Under the pieces are notes generated by a model that saw only the letters and a list, made by a program, of their open reading frames with translations, made no database searches and was not told where the DNA came from. The position numbers and the translations under genes were made by a program. From the NCBI GenBank assembly GCA_019187495.1, contig JABAQN010000053.1, positions 1-57,757 of the forward strand: a DNA stretch of 57,757 nt, read 5' to 3'. The stretch is from Steroidobacteraceae bacterium. GTDB taxonomy: Bacteria > Pseudomonadota > Gammaproteobacteria > Steroidobacterales > Steroidobacteraceae. Below, in pieces: positions 48,260 through 57,757 of this stretch. Numbering within the stretch: the first letter of the stretch is position 1; every line of letters begins with the position of its first letter.

Positions 48260-48721
48260 ATGATCGCCGGCGGCTGCTTCTGCGGTCTCGTTCGCTACCG
48301 GGTCTCGCAGCCGCTCGGGCCCGGGCGAAGTTGCCATTGTTCGCGCTGCCGCAAGGCGTTCAGCGGCGCAGGCTCCGCCTATGCCGAAGTGGCGCGAGGC
48401 TCGTTCACATGGACCGCCGGCGAAGACAACCTGGGCCGCTACGAGACGACCCCGGGCTGGGGGCTGTGTTTCTGCCGCACCTGCGGCAGTACGCTTTGCG
48501 GGACCGCCGGTGGCGAGGTGCACGGTGTGACGCTCGGAAGTGTGGATGGCGATCCCGGGGTCGAGATCGGCATGCACCTCTTCGTGGGCTCGAAGGCGCC
48601 GTGGGATCACATCGGCGGGCGCGCGCCGCAGTACGCCGGATTCCCGCCCAGCATGCAGGCTGGCGGGATGAGCAGCGAAATACCACCGGAGCGGCCTGGC
48701 CGCGGGAGAGACGATCAGTGA
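48260..48721 (+). CDS. GFA/CENP-V-type zinc-binding protein
   Basis: 153 residues. The zinc pattern of the glutathione-dependent formaldehyde-activating (GFA) fold is present: CFCG near residue 7, CHCSRC near residue 25, and FCRTCGS near residue 71. The annotation 'formaldehyde-activating' is historical and not proven for most members. The C-terminal tail is disordered. Its TGA overlaps the GTG start of the carbonic anhydrase gene by two bases. Confidence 0.88.
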   Translation: MIAGGCFCGLVRYRVSQPLGPGRSCHCSRCRKAFSGAGSAYAEVARGSFTWTAGEDNLGRYETTPGWGLCFCRTCGSTLCGTAGGEVHGVTLGSVDGDPGVEIGMHLFVGSKAPWDHIGGRAPQYAGFPPSMQAGGMSSEIPPERPGRGRDDQ

Positions 48722-49332
48722 TCGACGCGGATGAAGCGCTCGCGAGACTTCGCAAGGGCAATGAACGGTTCGTATCGGACGTGCTGCAAAGCGAGGCGAG
48801 CGTCACGCCGACCCGCCGTCGCGAGCTGGTCGTGGCGCAGGCGCCGTTCGCGATCATCCTCGGCTGCTCCGATTCGCGCGTACCGGCCGAGATCATCTTC
48901 GACCAGGGTCTCGGCGACCTGTTCGTGATCCGCGTCGCGGGCAATATCATCGCGCCTTCCCAGGTCGACAGCGTCGAGTTCGCGGCGGAGCGCTATGGCA
49001 CGCCGCTCGTCGTCGTGCTCGGTCATTCGACCTGTGGCGCGATCCTCGCGACACTCGAGGAGCTCGCCCGTCCGCCGGCGGAGCAGTCGCGGAACTTGCG
49101 CTCGATCGTCGACCGCGTGCGCCCGTCGATCGAACCGCTGCTCGCGACCGACATCGCGCGCGACCAGGCGGCGCTCGTGCGGCACGCGGTGCGCGCGAAC
49201 ATCCGCGCATCGGTGAACCAGCTGCGCCGCGGTTCGCAAGGGCTCGAGAAGCTGATCCGGCAGGGCGCCCTGCGCGTCGTCGGCGCCGAGTACTCGCTCG
49301 ACAGCGGGGTCGTGGATTTCTTCGACATGTGA
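48718..49332 (+). CDS. Beta-carbonic anhydrase
   Basis: 204 residues from GTG 48718 (GGGAG eleven bases upstream). The zinc ligands are C50 and D52 (GCSDSR), H103 and C106 (GHSTCGA). The remainder follows class-II-like beta-carbonic anhydrases. The enzyme interconverts CO2 and bicarbonate in the cytoplasm. It overlaps the GFA-like gene by four bases and is followed 3 bases later by the VIT1-like gene, so the three form an operon. Confidence 0.93.
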   Translation: MIDADEALARLRKGNERFVSDVLQSEASVTPTRRRELVVAQAPFAIILGCSDSRVPAEIIFDQGLGDLFVIRVAGNIIAPSQVDSVEFAAERYGTPLVVVLGHSTCGAILATLEELARPPAEQSRNLRSIVDRVRPSIEPLLATDIARDQAALVRHAVRANIRASVNQLRRGSQGLEKLIRQGALRVVGAEYSLDSGVVDFFDM

Positions 49333-49335
49333 GTC

Positions 49336-50031
49336 ATGCGCAGACATCACTTCGAGAAGCACTCCGTGGGTCGCGCCGGCTGGCTGCGCGCGGCGGTGCT
49401 GGGCGCCAACGACGGCATCCTTTCCACGGCGAGCCTCGTCGTCGGTGTGGCGTCGGCGGCCGCTTCGCGCGATGCCATACTCGTCTCCGGGATCGCGAGT
49501 CTCATCGCGGGTGCGATGTCGATGGCAGCCGGGGAGTACGTGTCGGTGAGCTCGCAGTCCGATGCGGAGAGCGCCGACATCGAACGTGAACGCCGCGAGC
49601 TCGAGAGTGACCCGGAAGCGGAGCTGCGGGAGCTCGTGCAGATCTACGTGAAACGTGGTCTCTCGCCAGCGCTCGCGCGACAGGTCGCCGAGGAACTCAC
49701 CGCGCACGATGCCCTGAAGGCCCACGCACGCGACGAACTGGGACTGTTCGAGTCGAACCAGGCGCGGCCGGTGCAGGCAGCGTTCGCTTCGGCGACCACG
49801 TTTGCCCTCGGTGCGCTGTTGCCGGTCATCGCGGCGTGGGCCAGTCCGCTCGCCGTCACGTCAATTGTCGTCGGCGGCAGCTCGCTGATCGCGCTCGCGG
49901 TGCTCGGGGGGCTTGCAGCGCGCGTGGGCGGTGCGAACGTGTACAGCGGAGCCGCGCGCGTCACGTTCTGGGGTGCGCTCGGCATGGTCGTGACCGCCGC
50001 GATCGGCAAGTTGTCCGGTTTCGTCGTGTGA
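49336..50031 (+). CDS. VIT1/CCC1-family membrane protein
   Basis: 231 residues. An N-terminal LRAAVLGANDGILSTASLVVGV segment and MAAGEYVSVSSQSD define the VIT1/CCC1 (iron/manganese vacuolar transporter-like) family; five helices total. A cytoplasmic helical loop with many Glu residues (ERRELESDPEAELREL) lies between the second and third helices and may bind metal, as in the plant protein. In bacteria these proteins are implicated in iron or manganese export. ATG 49336 is three bases after the carbonic anhydrase stop. Confidence 0.9.
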   Translation: MRRHHFEKHSVGRAGWLRAAVLGANDGILSTASLVVGVASAAASRDAILVSGIASLIAGAMSMAAGEYVSVSSQSDAESADIERERRELESDPEAELRELVQIYVKRGLSPALARQVAEELTAHDALKAHARDELGLFESNQARPVQAAFASATTFALGALLPVIAAWASPLAVTSIVVGGSSLIALAVLGGLAARVGGANVYSGAARVTFWGALGMVVTAAIGKLSGFVV

Positions 50032-50047
50032 CGCTGCCGGTCCGCGC

Positions 50048-50323
50048 ATGACGTCGCCGGTCCGGCTGGATGTGAAAGTCGTTCCCGGCGCCTCGCGGGC
50101 CGGGCTCGCAGGCTGGCTCGGCGAGGCACTCAAGTTGCGTGTCACCGCGCCGCCGGAACGCGGTCGGGCCAATGCCGCCGTGTGCGCGCTGCTCGCCGAA
50201 GCGCTCGAGCTGCCTGCGGATTGCGTGCGCATCGTGGCTGGACACGGATCGGCACGCAAGGTCGTCGAGATCGACCGGCTGAGCCCAGCCGAAATCGGCG
50301 CGCTTCTCGGCAGGCCGCGGTAG
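50048..50323 (+). CDS. DUF167 (YggU-like) protein
   Basis: 91 residues matching the YggU family: LDVKVVPGASRAGLAG, then LKLRVTAPPERGRANAAVC and VRIVAGHGSARKVVEI. The fold is small alpha/beta; function unknown. It begins 16 bases after the VIT1-like gene. Confidence 0.9.
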   Translation: MTSPVRLDVKVVPGASRAGLAGWLGEALKLRVTAPPERGRANAAVCALLAEALELPADCVRIVAGHGSARKVVEIDRLSPAEIGALLGRPR

Positions 50324-50343
50324 TGCTATCCTCGTGTCTGCCC

Positions 50344-50868
50344 ATGCCGAGCAATCGCGAAGAACGTTACGGCTCGATGTCGATCGCGCTGCACTGGCTG
50401 ATGCTGCTGCTGATCGCGGCGGTGTACGCCTGCATCGAACTGCGTGTGAACTTCCCGAAGGGCAGCGAAACCCGCGAGGCGCTCAAGCACTGGCACTTCA
50501 TGCTCGGGCTCGGCGTGTTGCTGCTCGTCGCCGTGCGCCTCGGCGTGAACCTGTACCGCAGGCCGAAGGCGCCCAACCTGCCGGCGCGACTCGGCCATGC
50601 CGCACTCTATCTCTTCATGATCGGCATGCCGATCGCGGGCTGGCTGGTGCTGAGCGCCGAGGGCAAGCCGGTGCCGTTCTTCGGGCTCGAATTGCCGCCG
50701 CTCATTGCGCCCGACGCGGCGCTCGGCAAGTCGATCGAGGAACTGCACGAGACCGTGGGCACCATCGGCTATTGGCTGATCGGCCTGCACGCGGCGGCGG
50801 CACTGCTGCACCACTACGTGCTGCGCGACGATACGCTGCGGCGCATGCTGCCTTTGCGCCGGACGTAG
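50344..50868 (+). CDS. Cytochrome b561 family membrane protein
   Basis: 174 residues, four helices. His residues at ALHWLM (helix 1), KHWHFMLG (helix 2), LHETVG and LHHYV (last helix) give the two b-haem sites of bacterial cytochrome b561 (YceJ-like). It probably moves electrons between quinol and periplasmic partners. Start: ATG 50344, just after the DUF167 stop. Confidence 0.9.
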   Translation: MPSNREERYGSMSIALHWLMLLLIAAVYACIELRVNFPKGSETREALKHWHFMLGLGVLLLVAVRLGVNLYRRPKAPNLPARLGHAALYLFMIGMPIAGWLVLSAEGKPVPFFGLELPPLIAPDAALGKSIEELHETVGTIGYWLIGLHAAAALLHHYVLRDDTLRRMLPLRRT

Positions 50869-50906
50869 CGCTGCTATCCTTCCCGGCACGCCCGCGGGGA
50901 GAACCG

Positions 50907-51212
50907 ATGCACTACCTGCTGATCTACGAGTTCGTGCCCGACTTCCTCGAGCGCCGCCGCCCGCTGCGCGGTGAGCATCTCGCGCTCGCCTGGGCCGCGC
51001 ACGATCGCGGCGATCTCGTGCTCGCCGGCGCATTCACCGATGCGCCCGCCGGCTCGGCGATGCTGTTCAAGGGCGAAACGCCCACCGCCGCCGAGCGCTT
51101 TGCGGCGGCGGACCCTTACGTGAAGGCCGGACTCGTCACGCGCTGGCAGGTGCGGCCGTGGACGACCGTCGTCGGCCGCGATGCCGCCGCGCCCGCGCGG
51201 CCCGACACGTGA
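50907..51212 (+). CDS. YciI-family protein
   Basis: 101 residues. The N-terminal MHYLLIYEF and the conserved RGEHLALAWAAHDRGDLVLAGAF region, containing the family's conserved His, define a YciI-like fold related to dimeric alpha-beta barrel enzymes. The C-terminus (VVGRDAAAPARPDT) is disordered. It lies 38 bases after the cytochrome gene and its stop overlaps the start of the GNAT gene by one base. Confidence 0.88.
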   Translation: MHYLLIYEFVPDFLERRRPLRGEHLALAWAAHDRGDLVLAGAFTDAPAGSAMLFKGETPTAAERFAAADPYVKAGLVTRWQVRPWTTVVGRDAAAPARPDT

Positions 51213-51652
51213 TGCAGACACTGTCGATCGCGCCTGCCACGACGCGCGCCGACATCGAGCGCGGCTTCGAAGTCGTACGCGAGCTGCGCACGCACCTCAC
51301 GCGCGATGCCTATGTCGCGCAGGTGGAGCGCCAGTGCGCGAACGAGGGTTACGTGCTGGCGCTGCTCTCGGATGGCGGCCTCGCGCGCGCGGCAGCCGGC
51401 TACCGGTTCCAGGAGACGCTCGCCTGGGGCCGCATCCTCTACGTCGACGACCTCGTGACGCGTGCCGCCGATCGCGGCGCGGGCTACGGCAGCGCGCTGC
51501 TCGACTGGGTGGCGGGGGAAGCGCGCGCGGCGGGTTGCGCGCAGCTGCACCTCGATTCCGGCGTGCAGCGCTTCGGCGCGCACCGCTTCTACCTGCACAA
51601 GGGGTTCGACATCACGAGCCACCATTTCGCGCTGGTGCTCGCCGGCAAGTGA
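51212..51652 (+). CDS. GNAT-family N-acetyltransferase
   Basis: 146 residues. The acetyl-CoA loop appears as RAADRGAGYGSALLDW (about residues 84-99), preceded by the LYVDDLVT strand and followed by the QLHLDSGVQR segment of the fold. The substrate is unknown. The ending (SHHFALVLAGK) matches small soluble GNATs. ATG 51212 overlaps the YciI stop (TGATG). A strong hairpin covers its stop. Confidence 0.9.
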   Translation: MQTLSIAPATTRADIERGFEVVRELRTHLTRDAYVAQVERQCANEGYVLALLSDGGLARAAAGYRFQETLAWGRILYVDDLVTRAADRGAGYGSALLDWVAGEARAAGCAQLHLDSGVQRFGAHRFYLHKGFDITSHHFALVLAGK

Positions 51653-51676
51653 GCCACGGCCCGCCGGGGCCGCGGC

Positions 51677-51678
<2 letters not shown>
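51651..51678. terminator. Hairpin between the GNAT and rpoD ends
   Basis: Arms 51651-51662 and 51667-51678 pair over 12 positions with a single A.C mismatch and a 4-base loop. It includes the end of the GNAT gene and reaches the rpoD stop, so it can act for both strands. No T-run follows. Confidence 0.5.
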
Positions 51679-53764
<2,086 letters not shown>

Positions 53765-53819
53765 ATCCCGTGCCGGATCTGTGCTCGCGCCCCTGCAAGG
53801 GGGCGAGGAAAAGCTGCGT

Positions 53820-53850
53820 ATTGTACTCAAGACCCGTCCCGCGCTGCCAA
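53820..53850 (-). promoter_or_regulatory. Candidate internal promoter for rpoD
   Basis: On the minus strand TTGGCA (53850-53845) and TACAAT (53825-53820) are separated by 19 bases, a little long. It lies in the 104-base gap between dnaG and rpoD, where many gammaproteobacteria have a separate rpoD promoter. An imperfect stem lies between it and the start codon. Confidence 0.4.
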
Positions 53851-53868
53851 ATTCCCGCGGCGGGTGCC

Positions 53869-55719
53869 TCAGTGCGGGCGCACCGACTGCGGCCGGGGGC
53901 CGGACGCCGCCATAAGCCCTTGAAGTTCCTGCTTTTCTTCGTTCGAAAGGCCGCCTTCGGCGCTTTTCGCGAGCAGGGCCTCGACCCGCCGCTTGTCGGC
54001 GCCGGCGGCGAGGCGGGCGAGCGCCGTTGCGACTTCGGCGCCCGCGGCTTTCGCATCGGTGACCAGCGCCTCGTCGGCGGCGAGCCGGGCGAGATGTGCA
54101 CCCTCGGGACGCTCGCGCCAGCGCTCGAGGATCTGCGCCGTGCTGCGCGCGGGATCGCGCACCAGTTCATCGAGCAGTTCCCGCAGGATCGCGACACCAG
54201 GCTCCTCCACGCGCGACAACGAGGCGATGAGCGCCCCGTCGAGCGTCGCGGCCGCGGAAGGGAAGTGCAGCAGTGCCTGCACCGCCTGGCCGACGAGACT
54301 GCGGCGTCCCGCGGCGCCCGGGCGCCGGTGGCGCCGCAACGTATCGCTCGCGGACCTTGCGGAAGTGGGGAGCGCCGCGCGGGGCGCCCCGCCGCGAGCC
54401 GAGCCGCTGTCGCCGCCATCCCGCCACAGCGCCGCGAGCCGGTCGGCGGGCAGCCGGATCGCTTCGGCGACGCGCGCAACCAGGAGTTCACGGTAGACGC
54501 CAGGTCCGACTCGCGCGATCAGCGGCCGCGCCAGTTCGGCGAAGCGTGCGCGCCCGTCGGCGTGCGCCAGGTCGGCCTGTGTCGCGAGTTCGCGCACCAG
54601 GTATTCCGACAGCGGCAACGCGTCCCCGAGCCGCGCCTCGAAGGCATCGGCTCCTTCCGCCGCGACGAGCGTGTCGGGATCGTGGCCTTCGGGCAGGAAC
54701 AGGAAGCGGATCTCGCGGCCCTCGCGCACCTCCGGCAGCGAATTTTGCAGTGCGCGCCACGCGGCGGCGCGCCCGGCGCGATCGCCGTCGAAGGCGAATA
54801 CGACTTCGCGGACGAGCCGGAAAATGCGCTTCAGGTGTTCGGGTGTCGTTGCCGTGCCGAGCGTCGCAACGGCGTAGCGCACACCGGCCTGATGCAGGCG
54901 TACGACGTCGATGTAGCCCTCGACCACCAGCAGCCGCACCAGTTTCACGCGGCTCTGGCGCACTTCGTAAAGGCCGTACAGTTCACGTCCCTTGTGAAAG
55001 AGCGCCGTTTCCGGCGAGTTCAGGTATTTCGGTTCGCCGTCCCCGATCACGCGCCCGCCGAAGGCGATCGTGCGCCCGCGCGCATCACGGATCGGGAACA
55101 TCAGGCGATCGCGAAAGCGATCGTAGTGGCGCTCGCCATCGCGCGCCTCGCCGCCCTCGCGCTCGATCACGAGTCCGAGCCCGGCGAGCGCTCGCACGGC
55201 GGTCGCGCTCGTGCCGAAGCGGCGCAGCACGTCGTTCCACGAGTTCGTCGCAAAGCCGATCTGGAAGCGCGCAACCGTCCCGGCATCGAGGCCGCGTCGC
55301 GCGACATACGCCTGCGCGCGCGCATCGGCGGCGAGCGTGGCCGCGAAATGTTTCGCGACGCGCGCGTTCAACTCATACAGCGCGTCGTGCGAATCGACCG
55401 CGCGCTCGTCGGCGCCGCCCTCGCGCGGCACCTCGACGCCGGCGCGCGAGGCGAGTTCCTCGACCGCTTCCGGGAAGGACAGCCGGTCGTAATTCATCAG
55501 GAAGCCGAGCGCCGTGCCGTGCGCGCCGCAGCCGAAGCAGTGATAGAACTGTTTGTCCGGGCTCACCCAGAACGACGGTGATTTCTCGTCGTGGAACGGG
55601 CAGCACGCCTTGAACTCGCGTCCCGCCTTCTTCAGCGGCACGCGGCTGCCGATCAGTTCGACGATATCGGTGCGCCCGATCAGATCGTCGATGAAGTGCT
55701 GCGGAATCCGGCCGGCCAT
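53869..55719 (-). CDS. dnaG: DNA primase
   Basis: 616 residues. The CHC2 zinc finger at the N-terminus has [12 protein letters not shown] and [10 protein letters not shown]. The TOPRIM catalytic core follows, with the metal-binding EGYIDVV (about residue 265) and the later [10 protein letters not shown]. The C-terminal third, after an Ala/Arg-rich linker, would bind helicase DnaB. ATG 55719 gives the family N-terminus [13 protein letters not shown]. It synthesises Okazaki primers and is part of the macromolecular-synthesis operon. Confidence 0.95.
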   Translation of the reverse strand: MAGRIPQHFIDDLIGRTDIVELIGSRVPLKKAGREFKACCPFHDEKSPSFWVSPDKQFYHCFGCGAHGTALGFLMNYDRLSFPEAVEELASRAGVEVPREGGADERAVDSHDALYELNARVAKHFAATLAADARAQAYVARRGLDAGTVARFQIGFATNSWNDVLRRFGTSATAVRALAGLGLVIEREGGEARDGERHYDRFRDRLMFPIRDARGRTIAFGGRVIGDGEPKYLNSPETALFHKGRELYGLYEVRQSRVKLVRLLVVEGYIDVVRLHQAGVRYAVATLGTATTPEHLKRIFRLVREVVFAFDGDRAGRAAAWRALQNSLPEVREGREIRFLFLPEGHDPDTLVAAEGADAFEARLGDALPLSEYLVRELATQADLAHADGRARFAELARPLIARVGPGVYRELLVARVAEAIRLPADRLAALWRDGGDSGSARGGAPRAALPTSARSASDTLRRHRRPGAAGRRSLVGQAVQALLHFPSAAATLDGALIASLSRVEEPGVAILRELLDELVRDPARSTAQILERWRERPEGAHLARLAADEALVTDAKAAGAEVATALARLAAGADKRRVEALLAKSAEGGLSNEEKQELQGLMAASGPRPQSVRPH

Positions 55720-55746
55720 GGCGAATAGTAAGCCACGCGGTGCGCC

Positions 55747-56100
55747 TTACCGCGCGAGGATGAAGGCCAGGAAGATCGCGGCGAGCAGGATCGCGGCCAG
55801 CGTACCCGTGAGCGCGAGGCGCACGCGGCGGCGTCGGTACGGCGCGAGCGCCGGCGCGACCAGATGGCAGCGATCGCGCGAGACGGCGACCACGCCCGCG
55901 GCGCGCAGGCTGTCGACCGCCTCGCGTTCGGCGTCGCCGAGCGCATCGAGCGCCAGCGCGTGCGCCGCATCGACCGCGCCGCGCGCCCGCAGTCGCGCGA
56001 CGAGGCGCCGTTCCCGCTCGAGACGACGGGCGATGGCCGCGTACGAGAGTGCGATCAGCAAGAGGACTGCCGCCGTGGCAAAACCGCGTCCGGCGAGCAT
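55747..56100 (-). CDS. Small two-helix membrane protein within the macromolecular-synthesis operon
   Basis: 117 residues with helices at about 5-25 and 93-115 and a soluble, Arg/Ala-rich middle that may face the cytoplasm. No family is recognised. It sits between yqeY and dnaG, a position empty in most proteobacterial operons of this type. The gaps (29 and 27 bases) imply co-transcription. Homologues would show whether this is a lineage-specific insertion. Confidence 0.65.
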   Translation of the reverse strand: MLAGRGFATAAVLLLIALSYAAIARRLERERRLVARLRARGAVDAAHALALDALGDAEREAVDSLRAAGVVAVSRDRCHLVAPALAPYRRRRVRLALTGTLAAILLAAIFLAFILAR

Positions 56101-56129
56101 GCGGGATGTGGAGGCGCGGCGGGTCCGGC

Positions 56130-56579
56130 TCAGCCGGCGCCGAGCTTTGCCTTGATGCGGGCGCCGACCGCGCCCATGTCCGCCCGGCCGGCGGCCTGCG
56201 CCTTGACGATGCCCATCACCTTGCCCATGTCCTTCACGGACGCGGCGCCGGTCGTGGCGATCGCAGTCGCGATCAACGCATCGAGTTCCGCATCGGACAG
56301 GGGAGCGGGCAGATAGTCCTGGAGTTGCCGGAGTTCGGCAGTCTCCTTGGCGACGAGGTCGGCGCGCCCTCCAGCCTCGAACTGCACGATGGATTCCTTG
56401 CGCTGCTTGACCATCTTCTCGAGCACCGCGATGACCTGTGCATCATCCAGCGTGATGCGCTCGTCGACTTCGCGCTGCTTGATGCCCGCCTGCAGCATGC
56501 GGATCAGGCCGAGGCGCTCCTTCTCGCCGGCGCGCATCGCGGCCTTCATGTCTTCGGTGATGCGCTCCTTGAGCGTCAT
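56130..56579 (-). CDS. yqeY: GatB/YqeY-domain protein
   Basis: 149 residues. The family pattern is clear: LKERITEDMKAAMRAGEKERL at the start, QREVDERITLDD and KQRKESIVQFEAGGR in the middle, ending with MGKVMGIVKAQAAGRADMG. The domain resembles the C-terminal part of GatB and may bind tRNA or RNA; its role outside amidotransferases is unknown. It follows rpsU by 21 bases. Confidence 0.93.
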   Translation of the reverse strand: MTLKERITEDMKAAMRAGEKERLGLIRMLQAGIKQREVDERITLDDAQVIAVLEKMVKQRKESIVQFEAGGRADLVAKETAELRQLQDYLPAPLSDAELDALIATAIATTGAASVKDMGKVMGIVKAQAAGRADMGAVGARIKAKLGAG

Positions 56580-56600
56580 CGGCGCGGCGGCGATGTCGGG

Positions 56601-56807
56601 TCAGCGACGCGGCGAGGCGTCGCGGGAGTTGCGCTTCAGGTGCCGCTTCACGGCGGCCGCCTTCTTGCGTTTCCGTTCCTGGGTCGGCTTTTCGTAGAAT
56701 TCCCGACGGCGCAGTTCCGTGAGGACGCCCGCTTTCTCGCACGCGCGCTTGAAACGGCGCAGCGCGGCGTCGAAGAACTCGTTCTCGCGTACACGAACGC
56801 TCGGCAT
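56601..56807 (-). CDS. rpsU: Ribosomal protein bS21
   Basis: 68 residues, small and basic, starting [21 protein letters not shown], matching bS21 throughout and ending in a Lys/Arg-rich tail ([13 protein letters not shown]). It binds the 30S platform and helps initiation. It is the first gene of the macromolecular-synthesis operon, divergent from tsaD with a 93-base gap that must hold promoters for both. Confidence 0.96.
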   Translation of the reverse strand: MPSVRVRENEFFDAALRRFKRACEKAGVLTELRRREFYEKPTQERKRKKAAAVKRHLKRNSRDASPRR

Positions 56808-56900
56808 CGAAACCTCAACTCATTGATTTTGCTGGAATTATGCCCCGTCCCTCAGGGCACAAGGGCGGGAATTCTAAGTGCCTCACGGTAAAAACGCAAA

Positions 56901-57757
56901 ATGCGCGTGCTCGCGATCGAATCCTCCTGTGATGAAAGCGCCGTCGCCGTCCTCGACCAGGGTCGCGGACTGCTCGCGCATGTCCTGCATTCGCAGATCG
57001 ACCTGCATCGCCTCTATGGCGGCGTCGTGCCGGAACTCGCCTCGCGCGATCATGTGCGCCGCCTCGTGCCGCTCGTGCGCGAGGCGCTCGCGGCGTCCGG
57101 TTCGGATCGCCGTGACATCGACGGCATCGCCTGCACGACGGGTCCCGGTCTCATCGGTGCGCTGCTGACCGGCGCCGCGCTCGCGCGCAGCCTCGCGTAC
57201 GCGTGGGGCGTGCCTGCCGTCAACGTGCACCATCTCGAGGGGCATCTGCTCGCGCCGCTCCTCGAGCCCGATCCGCCGGGTTTCCCGCACGTCGCGCTGC
57301 TCGTCTCGGGCGGTCACACGATGCTCGTCGACGTGCGCGGCATCGGTGACTATCGCGTGCTCGGCGAGACGCGCGATGACGCGGCCGGCGAAGCCTTCGA
57401 CAAGACCGCGAAGCTCCTCGGCCTGCCGTATCCCGGCGGACCCGAACTCGCGCGGCTCGCCGCGGACGGGCGCGCGGGCGCCTGCCATTTTCCCCGGCCG
57501 ATGCTCGATCGCCCGGGGCTCGAATTCAGTTTCTCGGGCCTCAAGACCGCGGTGAGCCTCGCGGTCAAGGCGCCGGGATTCGATCCCGCGCGGCGCGCCG
57601 ATGTCGCCCACGGCGTGCAGGCCGCGATCGTCGATACGCTCGTGACGAAGGCGCTGCGGGCGCTCGAGGCGACGGCGAGCGACACGCTGGTCGTCGCCGG
57701 CGGAGTGGGCGCGAATCGCGCGCTGCGGGAGGCGCTCGCGGCCGCGGCAGCGCGACG
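56901..57757 (+). CDS. tsaD: tRNA N6-threonylcarbamoyladenosine transferase TsaD (3' end outside window)
   Basis: The frame is open to the end of the window (285 full codons). The start [19 protein letters not shown] is the family N-terminus. The HHLEGH metal site, [20 protein letters not shown] and the late [10 protein letters not shown] are present in order. TsaD transfers the threonylcarbamoyl group to A37 of ANN-decoding tRNAs with TsaB and TsaE. The usual length is about 340 residues, so about 50 are missing on the right. Confidence 0.95.
   Translation, partial: MRVLAIESSCDESAVAVLDQGRGLLAHVLHSQIDLHRLYGGVVPELASRDHVRRLVPLVREALAASGSDRRDIDGIACTTGPGLIGALLTGAALARSLAYAWGVPAVNVHHLEGHLLAPLLEPDPPGFPHVALLVSGGHTMLVDVRGIGDYRVLGETRDDAAGEAFDKTAKLLGLPYPGGPELARLAADGRAGACHFPRPMLDRPGLEFSFSGLKTAVSLAVKAPGFDPARRADVAHGVQAAIVDTLVTKALRALEATASDTLVVAGGVGANRALREALAAAAAR

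Noticed and set aside
56808..56900. Sigma-70 promoter for rpsU at TTGTGC/CATAAT
   Set aside because: The spacer is only 14 bases; the -10-like CATAAT alone is not enough.

Overview
The window is a contiguous, gene-dense, very GC-rich (by eye around 68-70%) piece of a bacterial chromosome. Its right end carries the macromolecular-synthesis operon rpsU-yqeY-(membrane gene)-dnaG-rpoD, divergent from tsaD. That order, with HrpB helicase, YgiQ, YpfJ, DUF423 and a GEMM-I c-di-GMP riboswitch, points to a gammaproteobacterium near the Xanthomonadales/Nevskiales/Steroidobacterales. I cannot name the species. There are no insertion sequences, prophage genes or CRISPR arrays.

Layout. (1) 1-7426: a tightly packed operon that starts left of the window. 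It encodes a PEGA-repeat/inactive formylglycine-enzyme-like protein, a small membrane protein, a MotA/TolQ/ExbB-type channel protein, an actin-fold-like plus FHA protein, two paralogous membrane-anchored von Willebrand A (vWA) proteins and a lipoprotein. The two vWA proteins share a nearly identical N-terminal membrane segment with an acidic residue, as in ExbD/MotB subunits. I read the set as a candidate proton-motive-force-driven envelope machine, and it is the best candidate here for an undescribed system. (2) 7423-14617: TPR/TonB-like protein, NAD(P)-binding protein, VanZ-like protein, a GGDEF-EAL protein, an NlpC/P60 lipoprotein and an exported-looking SDR. (3) 14720-16430: a c-di-GMP-I riboswitch ahead of a two-SPOR-domain protein. 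(4) 16441-19263: zinc-ribbon protein, homospermidine synthase, and two tandem Hsp20 genes behind a sigma-32-like promoter. (5) 19394-29214: a double-length (four-ATPase) UvrA, an S9 peptidase and YgiQ. (6) 29276-39994: DUF423, YpfJ, an SDR plus FAD-dehydrogenase pair, membrane proteins, a ClC transporter and HrpB. (7) 40092-48240: a CAU-anticodon tRNA, a methyltransferase of different composition, a dihaem cytochrome c, an SMR pump, and a CuA subunit / haem-copper subunit I / SenC cluster. Its catalytic subunit lacks the active-site tyrosine, so it resembles the NorSY-SenC (sNOR) nitric oxide reductases rather than an oxidase. (8) 48260-51652: small housekeeping genes (GFA, beta-carbonic anhydrase, VIT1-like, DUF167, cytochrome b561, YciI, GNAT). 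(9) 51677-57757: the macromolecular-synthesis operon and the start of tsaD.

Most long open frames opposite or inside these genes are by-products of high GC and were left out. Where an open frame starts well upstream of the real gene, I chose starts by homologous N-termini, signal peptides and Shine-Dalgarno spacing.
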